Assembly (NCBI GenBank): GCA_905214865.1
Contig: CAJMNO010000014.1
Location: forward strand, 1 to 55,309
From: an uncultured bacterium
GTDB taxonomy: Bacteria; Actinomycetota; Coriobacteriia; Coriobacteriales; Atopobiaceae
Direction of reading: 5' to 3'
DNA: 55,309 nucleotides
The notes beneath the pieces were generated by a model. It was not told the DNA's origin and ran no database searches. It saw only the letters and a list, made by a program, of their open reading frames with translations. Made by a program: the position numbers and the translations under genes. Below, piece by piece: positions 34,394 through 42,390 of this stretch. The number at the start of each line of letters is the position of its first letter. The stretch's first letter is position 1.

Positions 34394-35422
34394 CTACAGC
34401 TCCACCTCGCGGCCCACGCCCCTCTCGCGTGCCGCCCGCACGATCCGCGCAGCGCACACGCTGTCCTGGACCGCGATGCCCACGGTCTTGAAGACGCTCG
34501 TGGCGTCGTTCGGCAGCAGCGGCGTTCCGCGGAGGCAGGACGCCCCACCATCCGCCCGGCCCCACAGGGTCCCCAGCTCGACTAGGTCACCCCGCTTCAC
34601 CAGCCCATCTGCCACGGCATCGATCAGTGCCCCGTCCTCGACCATGACCGCATCGGCGGAGTCGACCGCGACCAGGCCCGCCCTAGCGAGGAGCCCCTGC
34701 GGCAGCTCCCGCATGCTCGGGGTGTAGGAACCCACGCCGTTCACGTGCGCCCCGGGCTTGACCCACGATGCGTCCAGCACCGGCTCGTGCGAGCTCGTGA
34801 CGCAGGTGATCACGTCGGCGCCCTCGACGCAGGCGCGCGCGGAGTCGCAGGGCACGAGCGTCGTGCCACCCAGGTCCAGGTCCTCCTGGGCGAGACGCGC
34901 CAGCTCCCGCGCATGCTCGGGGTGCGGGCTGAAGAGGCGTACCTCCTCCAGCTTGCGCGCGCAGAGGAGCGCCTCCAGCTGGCAGAGCGCGAGCCCTCCC
35001 GTCCCCAGCAGCGCCCCCACTCGTGCGGCGGGCAGCGCGAGCAGGCGGGTTGCGGCGCCGGCAGCCGCACCCGTGCGAAGCCGCGTGAGGTAGGTGCCGT
35101 CCACCAGCGCGTCGACTACGCCGGTGTCGGGGTCAACCACGACCATGACTGCGGTCGTGGTGGGGAGCCCCCGCTCCCGGTTGCCGGGATAGACCCCCAA
35201 CACCTTCACGCCCATCGCGGCGTCGGCGCGCTCCCGTCCGCCCGCAGGAACGTAGCTGGGCATGACCAGCAGGGTCGCGTCCAGCTCGGGTCGGGCCAGG
35301 ACCGTGCGTTGCGGCACGTCGGCGCCGCCCCCGCTGGCAAGCGAGAACGCCTCGCCCACGGCGTCGATCGCCTCTCCCATGGAGAAGCACGCGCGAATCT
35401 CGTCTCGCGCAAGCAGCAGCAT
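34394..35422 (-). CDS. Ornithine cyclodeaminase / mu-crystallin family protein
   Basis: This 342-residue NAD(P)-dependent enzyme belongs to the family of ornithine cyclodeaminase, ketimine reductases and alanine dehydrogenase-like proteins. It has MGVKVLGVYPGNRERGLPTT, then DALVDGTYLTRLRTGAAAGAAT (the substrate-binding Arg/Thr block), the Rossmann motif ALLGTGGLALCQ and the ADVITCVTSSHEPVL segment. In the Rossmann motif, Leu replaces the usual Gln after GTGG/GTGx. Start follows GGAGGATGCC. It is probably the last gene after glyoxalase but is separated from it by a hairpin. Confidence 0.87.
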   Translation of the reverse strand: MLLLARDEIRACFSMGEAIDAVGEAFSLASGGGADVPQRTVLARPELDATLLVMPSYVPAGGRERADAAMGVKVLGVYPGNRERGLPTTTAVMVVVDPDTGVVDALVDGTYLTRLRTGAAAGAATRLLALPAARVGALLGTGGLALCQLEALLCARKLEEVRLFSPHPEHARELARLAQEDLDLGGTTLVPCDSARACVEGADVITCVTSSHEPVLDASWVKPGAHVNGVGSYTPSMRELPQGLLARAGLVAVDSADAVMVEDGALIDAVADGLVKRGDLVELGTLWGRADGGASCLRGTPLLPNDATSVFKTVGIAVQDSVCAARIVRAARERGVGREVEL

Positions 35423-35480
35423 GGCATCCTCCAGCCGGGCGGACTGCTCGACGTCATCCCTCCGCCCCCAAGAGAAGAGT

Positions 35481-35511
35481 ATCGCCCCGGCGGGGGCTCC
35501 GTCGGGGCGAT
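35481..35511 (-). terminator. Hairpin after glyoxalase gene
   Basis: ATCGCCCCG (35481-35489) pairs with CGGGGCGAT (35503-35511). On the minus strand a T/C-rich ACTCTTCTC follows, so it likely terminates the glyoxalase transcript before the cyclodeaminase-like gene. Confidence 0.6.
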
Positions 35512-35548
35512 GGGTCAGGCGTAACGATGTGGTTGCTGGCGAGAGGCG

Positions 35549-35920
35549 CTATCGGTCCTGGGGCAGGATCTCGATCCACTGGCCGTCGGGGTCCGCGATG
35601 AAGTAGAGGCCCATCGCGTGGTTCTCGAACACGATGCAGCCCATGCGCTCGTGGAGCTGGTGGTAGGCGTCGTAGTCGTCCACCTCGAAGGCGATGTGGG
35701 TGTCCTTGCCGCCGTTGGCGTAGGGTTCGGTGCGGCCGCGGTTCCACGTGAGCTCGATCTGGAACGGCGACGCGTCGTTCTCCATGAAGGTGTTGGTCCA
35801 GGAGCCGTCGTCGGGACCCATCTCGCGGACCACGTGGAAGCCCAGGGCCTCCTCGTAGAAGGCGATGGTCGCCTGCTTGTCCAGGACGTGCGTGCAGCGG
35901 TGGACGAACTTTGCCTGCAT
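35549..35920 (-). CDS. Glyoxalase I (lactoylglutathione lyase-like)
   Basis: This 123-residue vicinal oxygen chelate protein has the glyoxalase I metal ligands in order: His near residue 8 (HRCTHV), Glu in QIELTWN, His in DTHIAFEVDD and Glu in WIEILPQD. It detoxifies methylglyoxal thiol adducts in relatives. Start 35920 lies 42 bp beyond the end of the yhbY gene on the same strand, so the two may form one unit. Confidence 0.9.
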   Translation of the reverse strand: MQAKFVHRCTHVLDKQATIAFYEEALGFHVVREMGPDDGSWTNTFMENDASPFQIELTWNRGRTEPYANGGKDTHIAFEVDDYDAYHQLHERMGCIVFENHAMGLYFIADPDGQWIEILPQDR

Positions 35921-35962
35921 GTCTCCTCCTCGCGTGTTGTGACCTCCCCGGGGGCTCCGGGG

Positions 35963-36259
35963 CTAGACCAGCTTGATCTTCTCCACGTCGTCGCGGCTGG
36001 TCTCGCGGTACAGCGAGAACCTGTGGCCGATGACCTGGACGACCTCAGAGTGCGTCAGGCGCGAGAGCGCGATCGCGGCGTCGCGCGCGTCGAGCCCGGA
36101 GTTGTTCTGGATCGAGCACTTCACCAGCTCGTGCGCCTCGAGGCTGGCGTCCGCGGCCTCCACGACCGCCTCGACGCCGGCCCTGCCGATGGTGACGGTG
36201 GGCTTGAGGGAGTTGCACAGGCTGCGAAGCTGCCTGATCTGGTTTCCGGTGAGTTCCAT
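35963..36259 (-). CDS. yhbY: YhbY-type CRM-domain RNA-binding protein
   Basis: This 98-residue protein consists of one CRM domain: LTGNQIRQLRSLCNSLKPTV, then TIGRAGV (GxxG-like loop) and VVQVIGHRFSLYRE at the end. YhbY associates with pre-50S ribosomal particles in E. coli. The start at 36259 matches the family's N-terminus, although its ribosome site is weak. It is divergent from the RF3 gene, which is also a translation factor. Confidence 0.88.
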   Translation of the reverse strand: MELTGNQIRQLRSLCNSLKPTVTIGRAGVEAVVEAADASLEAHELVKCSIQNNSGLDARDAAIALSRLTHSEVVQVIGHRFSLYRETSRDDVEKIKLV

Positions 36260-36625
36260 GGGGGTCTCGCTTTCTGCTGGTTGGTGAGAGGGCGCTTCCC
36301 CTCTGGCTTGTGACCCAAGAAACATACCGCGTCGCAGGTCGCGGCGCCAGAGCTTCGCAACAAAGCCAGGAAGGGGAGAGACGCGCGCCCTTCCGCCTCC
36401 GCGAGGGCTCCCGTTGGCAGCGGGGCCGGAGCGCGCCGGCGGCCGGTGGGATGAGCTGTGGTCCCGGGGAGCCATGCTCTTCTCCCCATTTTGTGCAATG
36501 TACCTTGGGGGCCACCGCGCTCGGTACAATACCCGAGGTCAATCGCAACGCGTCAAGCCGTCGGCGCGCGAGGGGTGCGCGGATGCGTCTGCCGCCTCGC
36601 TTCGGCCGCGGCAGATGGGACTCTC

Positions 36626-38239
36626 ATGCCAAGCCTGTCGCAACAGATCGCCTCTCGGCGCACCTTCGCCATCATCTCTCACCCGGATGCTGGCAAGACG
36701 ACGCTTACCGAGAAGCTCCTCCTCTATACCGGCAGCATCCAGACCGCCGGCTCCGTAAAGGGGAAGAGCAGCTCAAAGCATGCGGTCTCGGACTGGATGG
36801 ACATCGAGAAGGAGCGCGGCATCTCGGTCACGTCGTCGGTGCTGCAGTTCACCTACAACGGCGCCTGCGTCAACATCCTGGACACCCCCGGCCACCAGGA
36901 CTTCTCGGAGGACACCTACCGCACGCTCATGGCAGCCGACGCCGCGGTCATGGTGATCGACGGCGCCAAGGGCGTCGAGGCACAGACCATCAAGCTGTTC
37001 AAGGTCTGCACGCTGCGTCACATCCCCATCTTCACCTTTGTGAACAAGCTGGATCACGACACGCGCGACCCCTTCGACCTCATGGAGGAGATTGAGACCG
37101 TCCTGGGCATCGGCACCTACCCCATGAACTGGCCCATCGGCAGCGGGCGCAACTTCCGTGGCGTCTTTGACCGTAACTCTCGCAGGGTCATCGCGTTTGA
37201 GGGGGACGGCCACGCCAACGCCACCAAGCGCGTGGGCGAGATCGAGGCGGAGCTGGGCGATCCCCAGCTCGACGAGCTCATAGGCGAGGAGAACCACCGC
37301 ACCCTGGTGGACGACGTCGAGCTGCTGGATGGCGCCGACAACGAGTTCGACCTCGACGCGGTCCAGCACGGGCGCCTGACGCCGGTGTTCTTTGGGTCGG
37401 CGCTCACCAACTTTGGCGTGGAACCCTTCCTCAAGGACTTCCTGCGCCTGGCGCCCCCGCCCCTCTCGTACGTGGACACCATCTCGGGAGAGCCAGTCGA
37501 CCCCACGCGCGACGAGTTCTCTGGCTTCGTCTTCAAGATCCAGGCGAACATGGACCAGCGGCACCGCGACCGAATCGCCTTCGTGCGCATCTGCTCGGGC
37601 AAGTTCGAGCGCGGCATGGAGGCCTGGCACGTGCAGGGGGACCGCAAGATCAAGCTCGCGACGGGCACCTCGATGATGGCGGACGACCGTGCCACGGTGG
37701 ACGAGGCGTACGCGGGCGACATCGTGGGCCTGTTCGACCCCGGCATCTTCTCCATCGGCGACACGCTGTGCGCCGGGAAGGACCGCGTGCAGTACCCGCA
37801 GATCCCCACGTTCGCGCCCGAGCACTTTGCGCGCATCACGCAGGTGGACACGCTCAAGCGCAAGCAGTTCGTGAAGGGCATGGAGGAGCTGTCGCAGGAA
37901 GGTGCCATCCAGATCTTCCGCGAGCTTGGCACCGGCATGGAGAGCGTGATCGTGGGCGCCGTGGGCGTGCTGCAGTTTGAGGTGCTGGAGCAGCGCCTGC
38001 AGAGCGAGTACCACGTGCGCGTGAGCCGCTCGCCGCTGCCGTACACCATCATCCGCTGGATCCAGAACAGCCCGGACGAGCTGGACGTGCGCTCGCTCAA
38101 CCTCACGCGCGACACCTGCCGCGTGGAGGACTGGCGCGGGGGCAGGCTCCTGCTGTTCAAGAGCCAGTGGAACCTGGACTGGGCCATCGAGAACAACCCG
38201 GACCTGCGCCTGTCCGAGTTCGGGAACATCACGTTCTAG
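36626..38239 (+). CDS. prfC: Peptide chain release factor 3
   Basis: This 537-residue translational GTPase removes RF1/RF2 from the ribosome after termination. It has G1 SHPDAGKTT (residues 17-25), the RF3-specific WMDIEKERGISVTSSV switch region, G3 DTPGHQDF and G4 NKLD. RF3 domains 2 and 3 follow, with GAVGVLQFEVLEQRLQSEY near the C-terminus. ATG 36626 matches the conserved N-terminus. Upstream in-frame codons lack similarity. Confidence 0.95.
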   Translation: MPSLSQQIASRRTFAIISHPDAGKTTLTEKLLLYTGSIQTAGSVKGKSSSKHAVSDWMDIEKERGISVTSSVLQFTYNGACVNILDTPGHQDFSEDTYRTLMAADAAVMVIDGAKGVEAQTIKLFKVCTLRHIPIFTFVNKLDHDTRDPFDLMEEIETVLGIGTYPMNWPIGSGRNFRGVFDRNSRRVIAFEGDGHANATKRVGEIEAELGDPQLDELIGEENHRTLVDDVELLDGADNEFDLDAVQHGRLTPVFFGSALTNFGVEPFLKDFLRLAPPPLSYVDTISGEPVDPTRDEFSGFVFKIQANMDQRHRDRIAFVRICSGKFERGMEAWHVQGDRKIKLATGTSMMADDRATVDEAYAGDIVGLFDPGIFSIGDTLCAGKDRVQYPQIPTFAPEHFARITQVDTLKRKQFVKGMEELSQEGAIQIFRELGTGMESVIVGAVGVLQFEVLEQRLQSEYHVRVSRSPLPYTIIRWIQNSPDELDVRSLNLTRDTCRVEDWRGGRLLLFKSQWNLDWAIENNPDLRLSEFGNITF

Positions 38240-38288
38240 CTGTTCGCGCATGGCGTCGTCCCTCGCGGGCGACGCCTCGCGTCATGAG

Positions 38289-38330
38289 CCGCCCCGGGTC
38301 GGAGCGTTCCGGCCCGGGGCGGTCTTGTCT
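38289..38330 (+). terminator. prfC terminator
   Basis: CCGCCCCGGG (38289-38298) pairs with CCCGGGGCGG (38313-38322), followed by TCTTGTCT, between convergent prfC and the Spx-like gene. Confidence 0.75.
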
Positions 38331-38349
38331 CTCCCCTGATGACGTCGAC

Positions 38350-38718
38350 TCAGTCCAGCCCCAGCGCCTGGGACCAGACGTCCTCCCTGAAGCCGGGGGT
38401 CGTGGGCGTGCCGTCCACGATGAGGAGGGGGCGCTTGACCAGCATTCCGTCGGTGGAGAGGAGCCGTATTGCCTCCTCGTCCGTCATCCCGCCGTCAAGG
38501 CGGGCCTTCACGCCGAGCTCGCGATAGAGGCGGCCGGAGGTGTTGAAGAACCGCCGCACGGGGAGACCCGACGCATTCACCCACCTTGCCAGCTCGTCCG
38601 CCGTGGGGTTGTCCGTCACGATGTCGCGGTCAGCGTAGGGCACGGACCTCTCGTCCAGCCAGCGCTTTGCCCTCTTGCACGTCGAGCACTTGGGATACTC
38701 CAGAAGCAGCACGTCCAT
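38350..38718 (-). CDS. ArsC/Spx family thioredoxin-fold protein
   Basis: This 122-residue protein has an N-terminal C-S-T-C motif (EYPKCSTCKRAKRWLDE) and the ArsC-family blocks GLPVRRFFNTSG and LLSTDGMLVKRPLLI. Its length and sequence fit the YffB/Spx-like branch rather than a dedicated arsenate reductase, so a regulatory or disulfide role is as likely as arsenate reduction. It is monocistronic. Confidence 0.85.
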   Translation of the reverse strand: MDVLLLEYPKCSTCKRAKRWLDERSVPYADRDIVTDNPTADELARWVNASGLPVRRFFNTSGRLYRELGVKARLDGGMTDEEAIRLLSTDGMLVKRPLLIVDGTPTTPGFREDVWSQALGLD

Positions 38719-38979
38719 GGTTGGCCTCTCGTCGCGTGGTTACTGTCGGTCGAACCTCTCTCCGATGGTACGGGTTTCTCGCCAGATGTGGGCGCGCGGT
38801 GCAGTGGAACGTGGCACCCCTTTACGATATGCAATAGCCTTCGCCGACAAAACGACACCGCCTATCGAATTTGTTACTCGCATGTTAAGAGTCCCCGATT
38901 TGTATCGCAGGGTGAACTCCAGGGGCGCATAGTCGCAGCCACGCAACGCAGACGCGTTCGAAACCAAGGGAGACCAAAG

Positions 38980-39030
38980 ATGTTCCAGGCCAGAAAGCAC
39001 TCACTAATCGGGATTACCAACATTATCTAG
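38980..39030 (+). CDS. 16-residue leader peptide (putative)
   Basis: An ATG at 38980 preceded by AAGGGAGACCAAAG (AGGGAG, 8-nt spacing) opens MFQARKHSLIGITNII and stops at 39028-39030. Four of the last seven residues are isoleucine. The stop codon abuts a 12-bp hairpin at 39031, and three more structures follow, ending in an intrinsic terminator. This is the layout of an attenuator leader, but a free-standing small peptide gene is also possible. The region 38719-38979 upstream shows no other gene. Confidence 0.5.
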   Translation: MFQARKHSLIGITNII

Positions 39031-39127
39031 GTGCGGGTGGCCAACATATCCGGCCGTCCGCACCCGCGGGCGGCCGTGGACCCTTTGGGTCCGGGGCTGT
39101 CATCAGAGACGGCGTCGGGCCTTTTTT
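39031..39127 (+). promoter_or_regulatory. Stacked alternative hairpins ending in an intrinsic terminator
   Basis: Hairpin 1: 39031-39042 with 39052-39063, 12 bp including two wobbles. Hairpin 2: 39051-39061 with 39066-39076, 11 bp, loop ACCC, overlapping and excluding hairpin 1. Hairpin 3: GGACCC-TTT-GGGTCC, 39078-39092. Terminator: 39088-39093 and 39096-39101 pair with 39116-39121 and 39108-39113, followed by T6 (39122-39127), and exclude hairpin 3. The arrangement immediately after the leader ORF suggests transcription attenuation of the MHS transporter gene. Confidence 0.6.
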
Positions 39128-39229
39128 CGTCTCGACGTCTACCCTCATCCCAGCTCCCACCAAGATCCGGAACATCGGCTAGGCGAGAGGAGCAATAACC
39201 AAAGACGCAGGAAGCACCGCCGCGGGTTG

Positions 39230-39245
39230 ATGGGAACGTTCCCAT
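39230..39245. promoter_or_regulatory. Perfect 16-bp palindrome, LacI-type operator candidate
   Basis: ATGGGAACGTTCCCAT with a central CG lies between the leader terminator and the MHS transporter start. Its shape is that of LacI/GalR-family operators. The lacI gene 1.7 kb downstream is a possible but unproven binder. Confidence 0.55.
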
Positions 39246-39317
39246 ACCAACCCATGTAACCAACGACCAGCGTGGGCGCAACGAAGGCGCCCAAGACTCC
39301 AGCAGAGGAGAGACGAA

Positions 39318-40643
39318 ATGTCATCGCAAGCCGCAACGCTATCTGCCCCGGTAGCAGCCGAGGCGCCGCACAGGGACTCCGTCCTCGAGGTCATGGCAGC
39401 CTCGATGGTCGGCACCGCAATCGAGTTCTACGACAACTACTGTTACTCGATCGCGGCGGCAAGCTACTTTGGGATGGTCTTCTTCACCAACGTGGCGAAG
39501 CAGAACCCCTTCCTGGCAACGCTGTTCTCGTTCGTGACCTTTGCCGTCTCGTTCCTGGCTCGTCCGTTTGGCTCGCTCCTGTTCGGTCACTTTGGCGACA
39601 AGCTCGGCCGCAAGCAGACGCTGGTCGCCGCACTAATGATGATGGGCATCTCCACCTTCGTGGTGGGCGTCCTCCCCGGCTACGACGTGCTTGGCCCCAT
39701 GGCCGTCGTGCTCCTGTGCGTGTGCCGTGCCTTCCAGGGCCTGGGCCTTGCTGGCGAGTGGTCCGGCGCCGCGCTCGTCGCCACCGAGAACGCACCCGCC
39801 AACAAGCGCGCCCTGTGGGGCTCCTTCCCCAACCTGGGTGCACCCCTCGGCTTCTTCTGCGCCTACGGAGTCAACCTCGTGCTCGAGAACAATCTCTCTC
39901 AGCAGGCAATGGTCTCCTGGGGCTGGCGCATCCCGTTCCTCCTCTCGGCGGTGCTCGTGGTCGTGGGCATGGTCGTTCGCGTGCGCATGAGCGAGACTCC
40001 CGTCTTCCAGAAGGCCGTCAAGGAGGACCGCGTGGTCAAGAGCCCGCTGCATGAGCTCGCCAAGTACTGGAAGCAGGTCGTCCTCGGCACCTGCGCCATG
40101 GGCATCACCTACACCCTCTTCTACCTGCTGGGAACCTGGTCCCTCTCGTACGGCGTGAAGACCCTTGGCTTTGCTCAGACCGAGTACCTCAAGCTCGAGC
40201 TCGGCGCCGTGTTCTTCTTCGCCGCCTTCATCGTCGTGGGCTGCCTTGCCGCCGACAAGTACGGCCGTCGCCCCGTCGTGCTCCTCGCGACGCTGCTCAC
40301 CGTGGTGTTCAGCTTCTTCGCCCCGCAGCTCCTGGCGACCCAGAACGCCACCAACGTGTTCCTGTTCCTCTCCGTGGGCTTCTGCCTCATGGGCAGCCTC
40401 TTTGGGCCCTGCGGCGCCTACCTGCCCGAGATGTTCCCGGCCAACGTCCGCTACTCCGGATCTGGCCTGGCGTACAACCTCGCCTCGATCCTCGGTGGCG
40501 CCTTTGCCCCCACGATCGCCACGGCACTCGTGCTCGCCTTTGGCATCCAGGGTGTGGGCTGGTACCTCGTTGCCATGTCCGTCGTCGCCCTCGTCGCGCT
40601 GCTCCTCGTCAAGGAGGGCAAGGACGTGAGCTTCGAGGCCTAG
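39318..40643 (+). CDS. MHS-family MFS transporter (metabolite:H+ symporter)
   Basis: This 441-residue, twelve-helix transporter is of the MHS branch, which includes proline/betaine (ProP), shikimate and dicarboxylate carriers. The first helix has MVGTAIEFYDNYCYS. The helix 2-3 loop is GHFGDKLGRKQTL, and CRAFQGLGLAGEWSGAAL is the family's helix 4 motif. The start follows GAGGAGAG. The operator palindrome and the leader/terminator upstream suggest two layers of control. The substrate is unknown. Confidence 0.88.
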   Translation: MSSQAATLSAPVAAEAPHRDSVLEVMAASMVGTAIEFYDNYCYSIAAASYFGMVFFTNVAKQNPFLATLFSFVTFAVSFLARPFGSLLFGHFGDKLGRKQTLVAALMMMGISTFVVGVLPGYDVLGPMAVVLLCVCRAFQGLGLAGEWSGAALVATENAPANKRALWGSFPNLGAPLGFFCAYGVNLVLENNLSQQAMVSWGWRIPFLLSAVLVVVGMVVRVRMSETPVFQKAVKEDRVVKSPLHELAKYWKQVVLGTCAMGITYTLFYLLGTWSLSYGVKTLGFAQTEYLKLELGAVFFFAAFIVVGCLAADKYGRRPVVLLATLLTVVFSFFAPQLLATQNATNVFLFLSVGFCLMGSLFGPCGAYLPEMFPANVRYSGSGLAYNLASILGGAFAPTIATALVLAFGIQGVGWYLVAMSVVALVALLLVKEGKDVSFEA

Positions 40644-40672
40644 TGGTCGCTCAACGCATAGCCTCCTCAGGG

Positions 40673-40718
40673 AACGGCCCCGATTCGTCGGCAACCCGGC
40701 GGGTCGGGGCCGTTTTTT
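40673..40718 (+). terminator. Rho-independent terminator, first copy
   Basis: AACGGCCCCGA pairs with TCGGGGCCGTT, followed by a T run. The 3' half and the following 20 or so bases (to GCTTGTCCCG) recur at 48220-48272, so this terminator belongs to a duplicated module. Confidence 0.85.
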
Positions 40719-40736
40719 CTTGGGGGATGAGCTTGT

Positions 40737-40989
40737 CCCGCCCATCCGTCCGGGCCCCGGGAAAGCTAAGCGGGCATCCGGGGTCCCTCTCCGTGGGTGC
40801 TGAGAGAATGCGAGTTGTGGCAATCGGTCGGGAAATTTCACTGCCACAACTCGACATCCCTCAGCGCCAAGCCCCCGAGGGGGCGCGAACGTCCAGAAAC
40901 CCCGCGCGGAAAGGGTGGCTAGGCCGTTCCGATTGCCACGACTCAACTTTTCTCAGCACCCTCGCTCCGCGCGTCTCGCCTACGGGAGC
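40737..40989. repeat. 253-bp exact direct repeat, left copy
   Basis: These 253 bp are identical to 48461-48713 in the same orientation. The block contains a family B motif (CATCC variant, TAAGCG at 40766), three family A cores (40799-40822, 40842-40865, 40934-40957) and the last 10 bp of lacI including its stop codon. It is in the convergent gap between the MHS transporter and lacI. Confidence 0.9.
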
Positions 40990-41996
40990 TCCTTCTTGCT
41001 CGTGGTGGACTCTCGTACCACGAGCTCGGTCTCCAGCGTCATCGACGTTGCCTCACCCGACCCCTCGATGCGCTCGAACAGGAGGTTGCAGGCGGAGAAG
41101 CCCATGTTGTACCGGGGCTGGTTGATCGTCGTGATGGTGGGGGTGGTCATCACCGCGGTGTCGGTGTTGTCAAAGCCCATCACCATCAGGTCGCTCGGGA
41201 CCTCCAGGCCAGACTTCCTCGCCGAGCGGATGACCGCGGAGGCAAAGGTGTCGGAGCAGGCAAACACCCCGTCGGGGCGGTCCTCCGACTCGAGCATGTG
41301 GCAGACGGCGGAGTATGCCAGCCCAAAGCTGTTGTTGGGGATCTGCAGCACCCAGCGATCGGGAACGTCGACCCTCTGCTCCCCGACCATGCTGAGGAAG
41401 CCCCTACGACGCTCCCTCGTGTACTTGTACACGTCCGGCCCGCCCACAAACGCGAGGCGGCGGCACCCGCAGGACAGCAGGTGCTCAGTGGCCGTGCGCG
41501 CGGCGGAGAAGTCGTCGATGCTTACGTAGGGAATGCTGGACCGGTCGTTGAACTCGCAACACTGGACTACGGGCACGGTGCCCTCGATCTGCCCCAGCGC
41601 CTCCAGCGACAGCGGTCCGCACGTGATGATCCCCTGGGCGCCGCATGACCTCAGCATTTGGCAGAAGTCATCAAGCGACGGGTCCTCGGGGTTACCCCAC
41701 GAGATGAGTATCTGCGCCCCGTGGATCTGCGCCGCGACGCGGGCGCCGCGCACTATCTCGCCGTAGAACGGGTTGTCCAGCCAGGGGATGCTGATGACGA
41801 CGAGGGGGGCGCCACTCGCGCCGATGCCGTCGAACGACACGCTGCTGTAGCCCAGGTCGGCAATCGAGCGCCTGACGCGCTCCAGCGTCTCGCCGTTGAC
41901 GAGCTCGGGGTGGTGGAGCACCCGCGAGACCGTGGCGGGGGAGACGCCCGCTGCCCTCGCAACGTCGGCGACCGTCGCCTTGTCTCCTCTGCCCAT
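40980..41996 (-). CDS. LacI family transcriptional regulator
   Basis: This 338-residue repressor has an N-terminal LacI helix-turn-helix ATVADVARAAGVSPATVSRVL (residues 6-26). A periplasmic-binding-protein-like sensor follows (ISIPWLDNPFYGEIVRGA, SIDDFSAARTATEHLLSCG, GVFACSDTFASAVI, VMGFDNTD). ATG 41996 follows GGAGGGG. It is divergent from the oxidoreductase/isomerase/sugar-ABC operon and most likely represses it until the sugar or a derivative binds. Its final 10 bp lie inside the duplicated 253-bp block. Confidence 0.9.
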   Translation of the reverse strand: MGRGDKATVADVARAAGVSPATVSRVLHHPELVNGETLERVRRSIADLGYSSVSFDGIGASGAPLVVISIPWLDNPFYGEIVRGARVAAQIHGAQILISWGNPEDPSLDDFCQMLRSCGAQGIITCGPLSLEALGQIEGTVPVVQCCEFNDRSSIPYVSIDDFSAARTATEHLLSCGCRRLAFVGGPDVYKYTRERRRGFLSMVGEQRVDVPDRWVLQIPNNSFGLAYSAVCHMLESEDRPDGVFACSDTFASAVIRSARKSGLEVPSDLMVMGFDNTDTAVMTTPTITTINQPRYNMGFSACNLLFERIEGSGEATSMTLETELVVRESTTSKKELP

Positions 41997-42066
41997 GGGA
42001 TCCCCTCCGTAACCATAGGGATGCTTGCCAAGCACTATTCTCTCTTCTGCATCTTACCACCTTGAA

Positions 42067-42304
42067 AAGAAAAGTTTTCATTCACAATAGTCAGAATCCT
42101 TGAACCATGCAAGAGTTTCTCCTTGTGGCAGACAGTGGCGGCGTCTGTCCCATACGAAGGAGGAACACATTTAAACAAATGCTCAAATGTAACGTTCGCA
42201 ACTGTTTTGTAACCGTTTGCCGCTCTCGTGTTGGGGAATTCGCCGTCGTGGTCATAGCATCACAGCTAATGAAAGCGATTCAGTAAGCGAGAGAAAAGTT
42301 TTCA
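42067..42304. promoter_or_regulatory. Divergent promoter region with repeated boxes
   Basis: AGAAAAGTTTTCA occurs twice (starting near 42067 and 42291) and contains the near-palindrome GAAAAGTTTTC. TGAAAGCGATTCA near 42269 resembles LacI/CcpA boxes. GTAACGTTCGC (42189) and GTAACCGTTTGC (42209) form a direct repeat 20 bp apart. All lie in the 394-bp gap between lacI and the oxidoreductase gene and are candidate operators. Confidence 0.45.
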
Positions 42305-42390
42305 CAACGGCACCATGCCGAGCCCTTTGGCATCGCGCGGCTGCCGCTTGTGTCCCAACGGGTTCGTCTCGACTGCAGAGGGGGTTCTTG

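Noticed and set aside
38880..38940. T-box-like AGGGTG segment upstream of the leader ORF
   Set aside because: The following bases do not match the T-box consensus and no specifier stem could be drawn; the leader-ORF model explains the region better.
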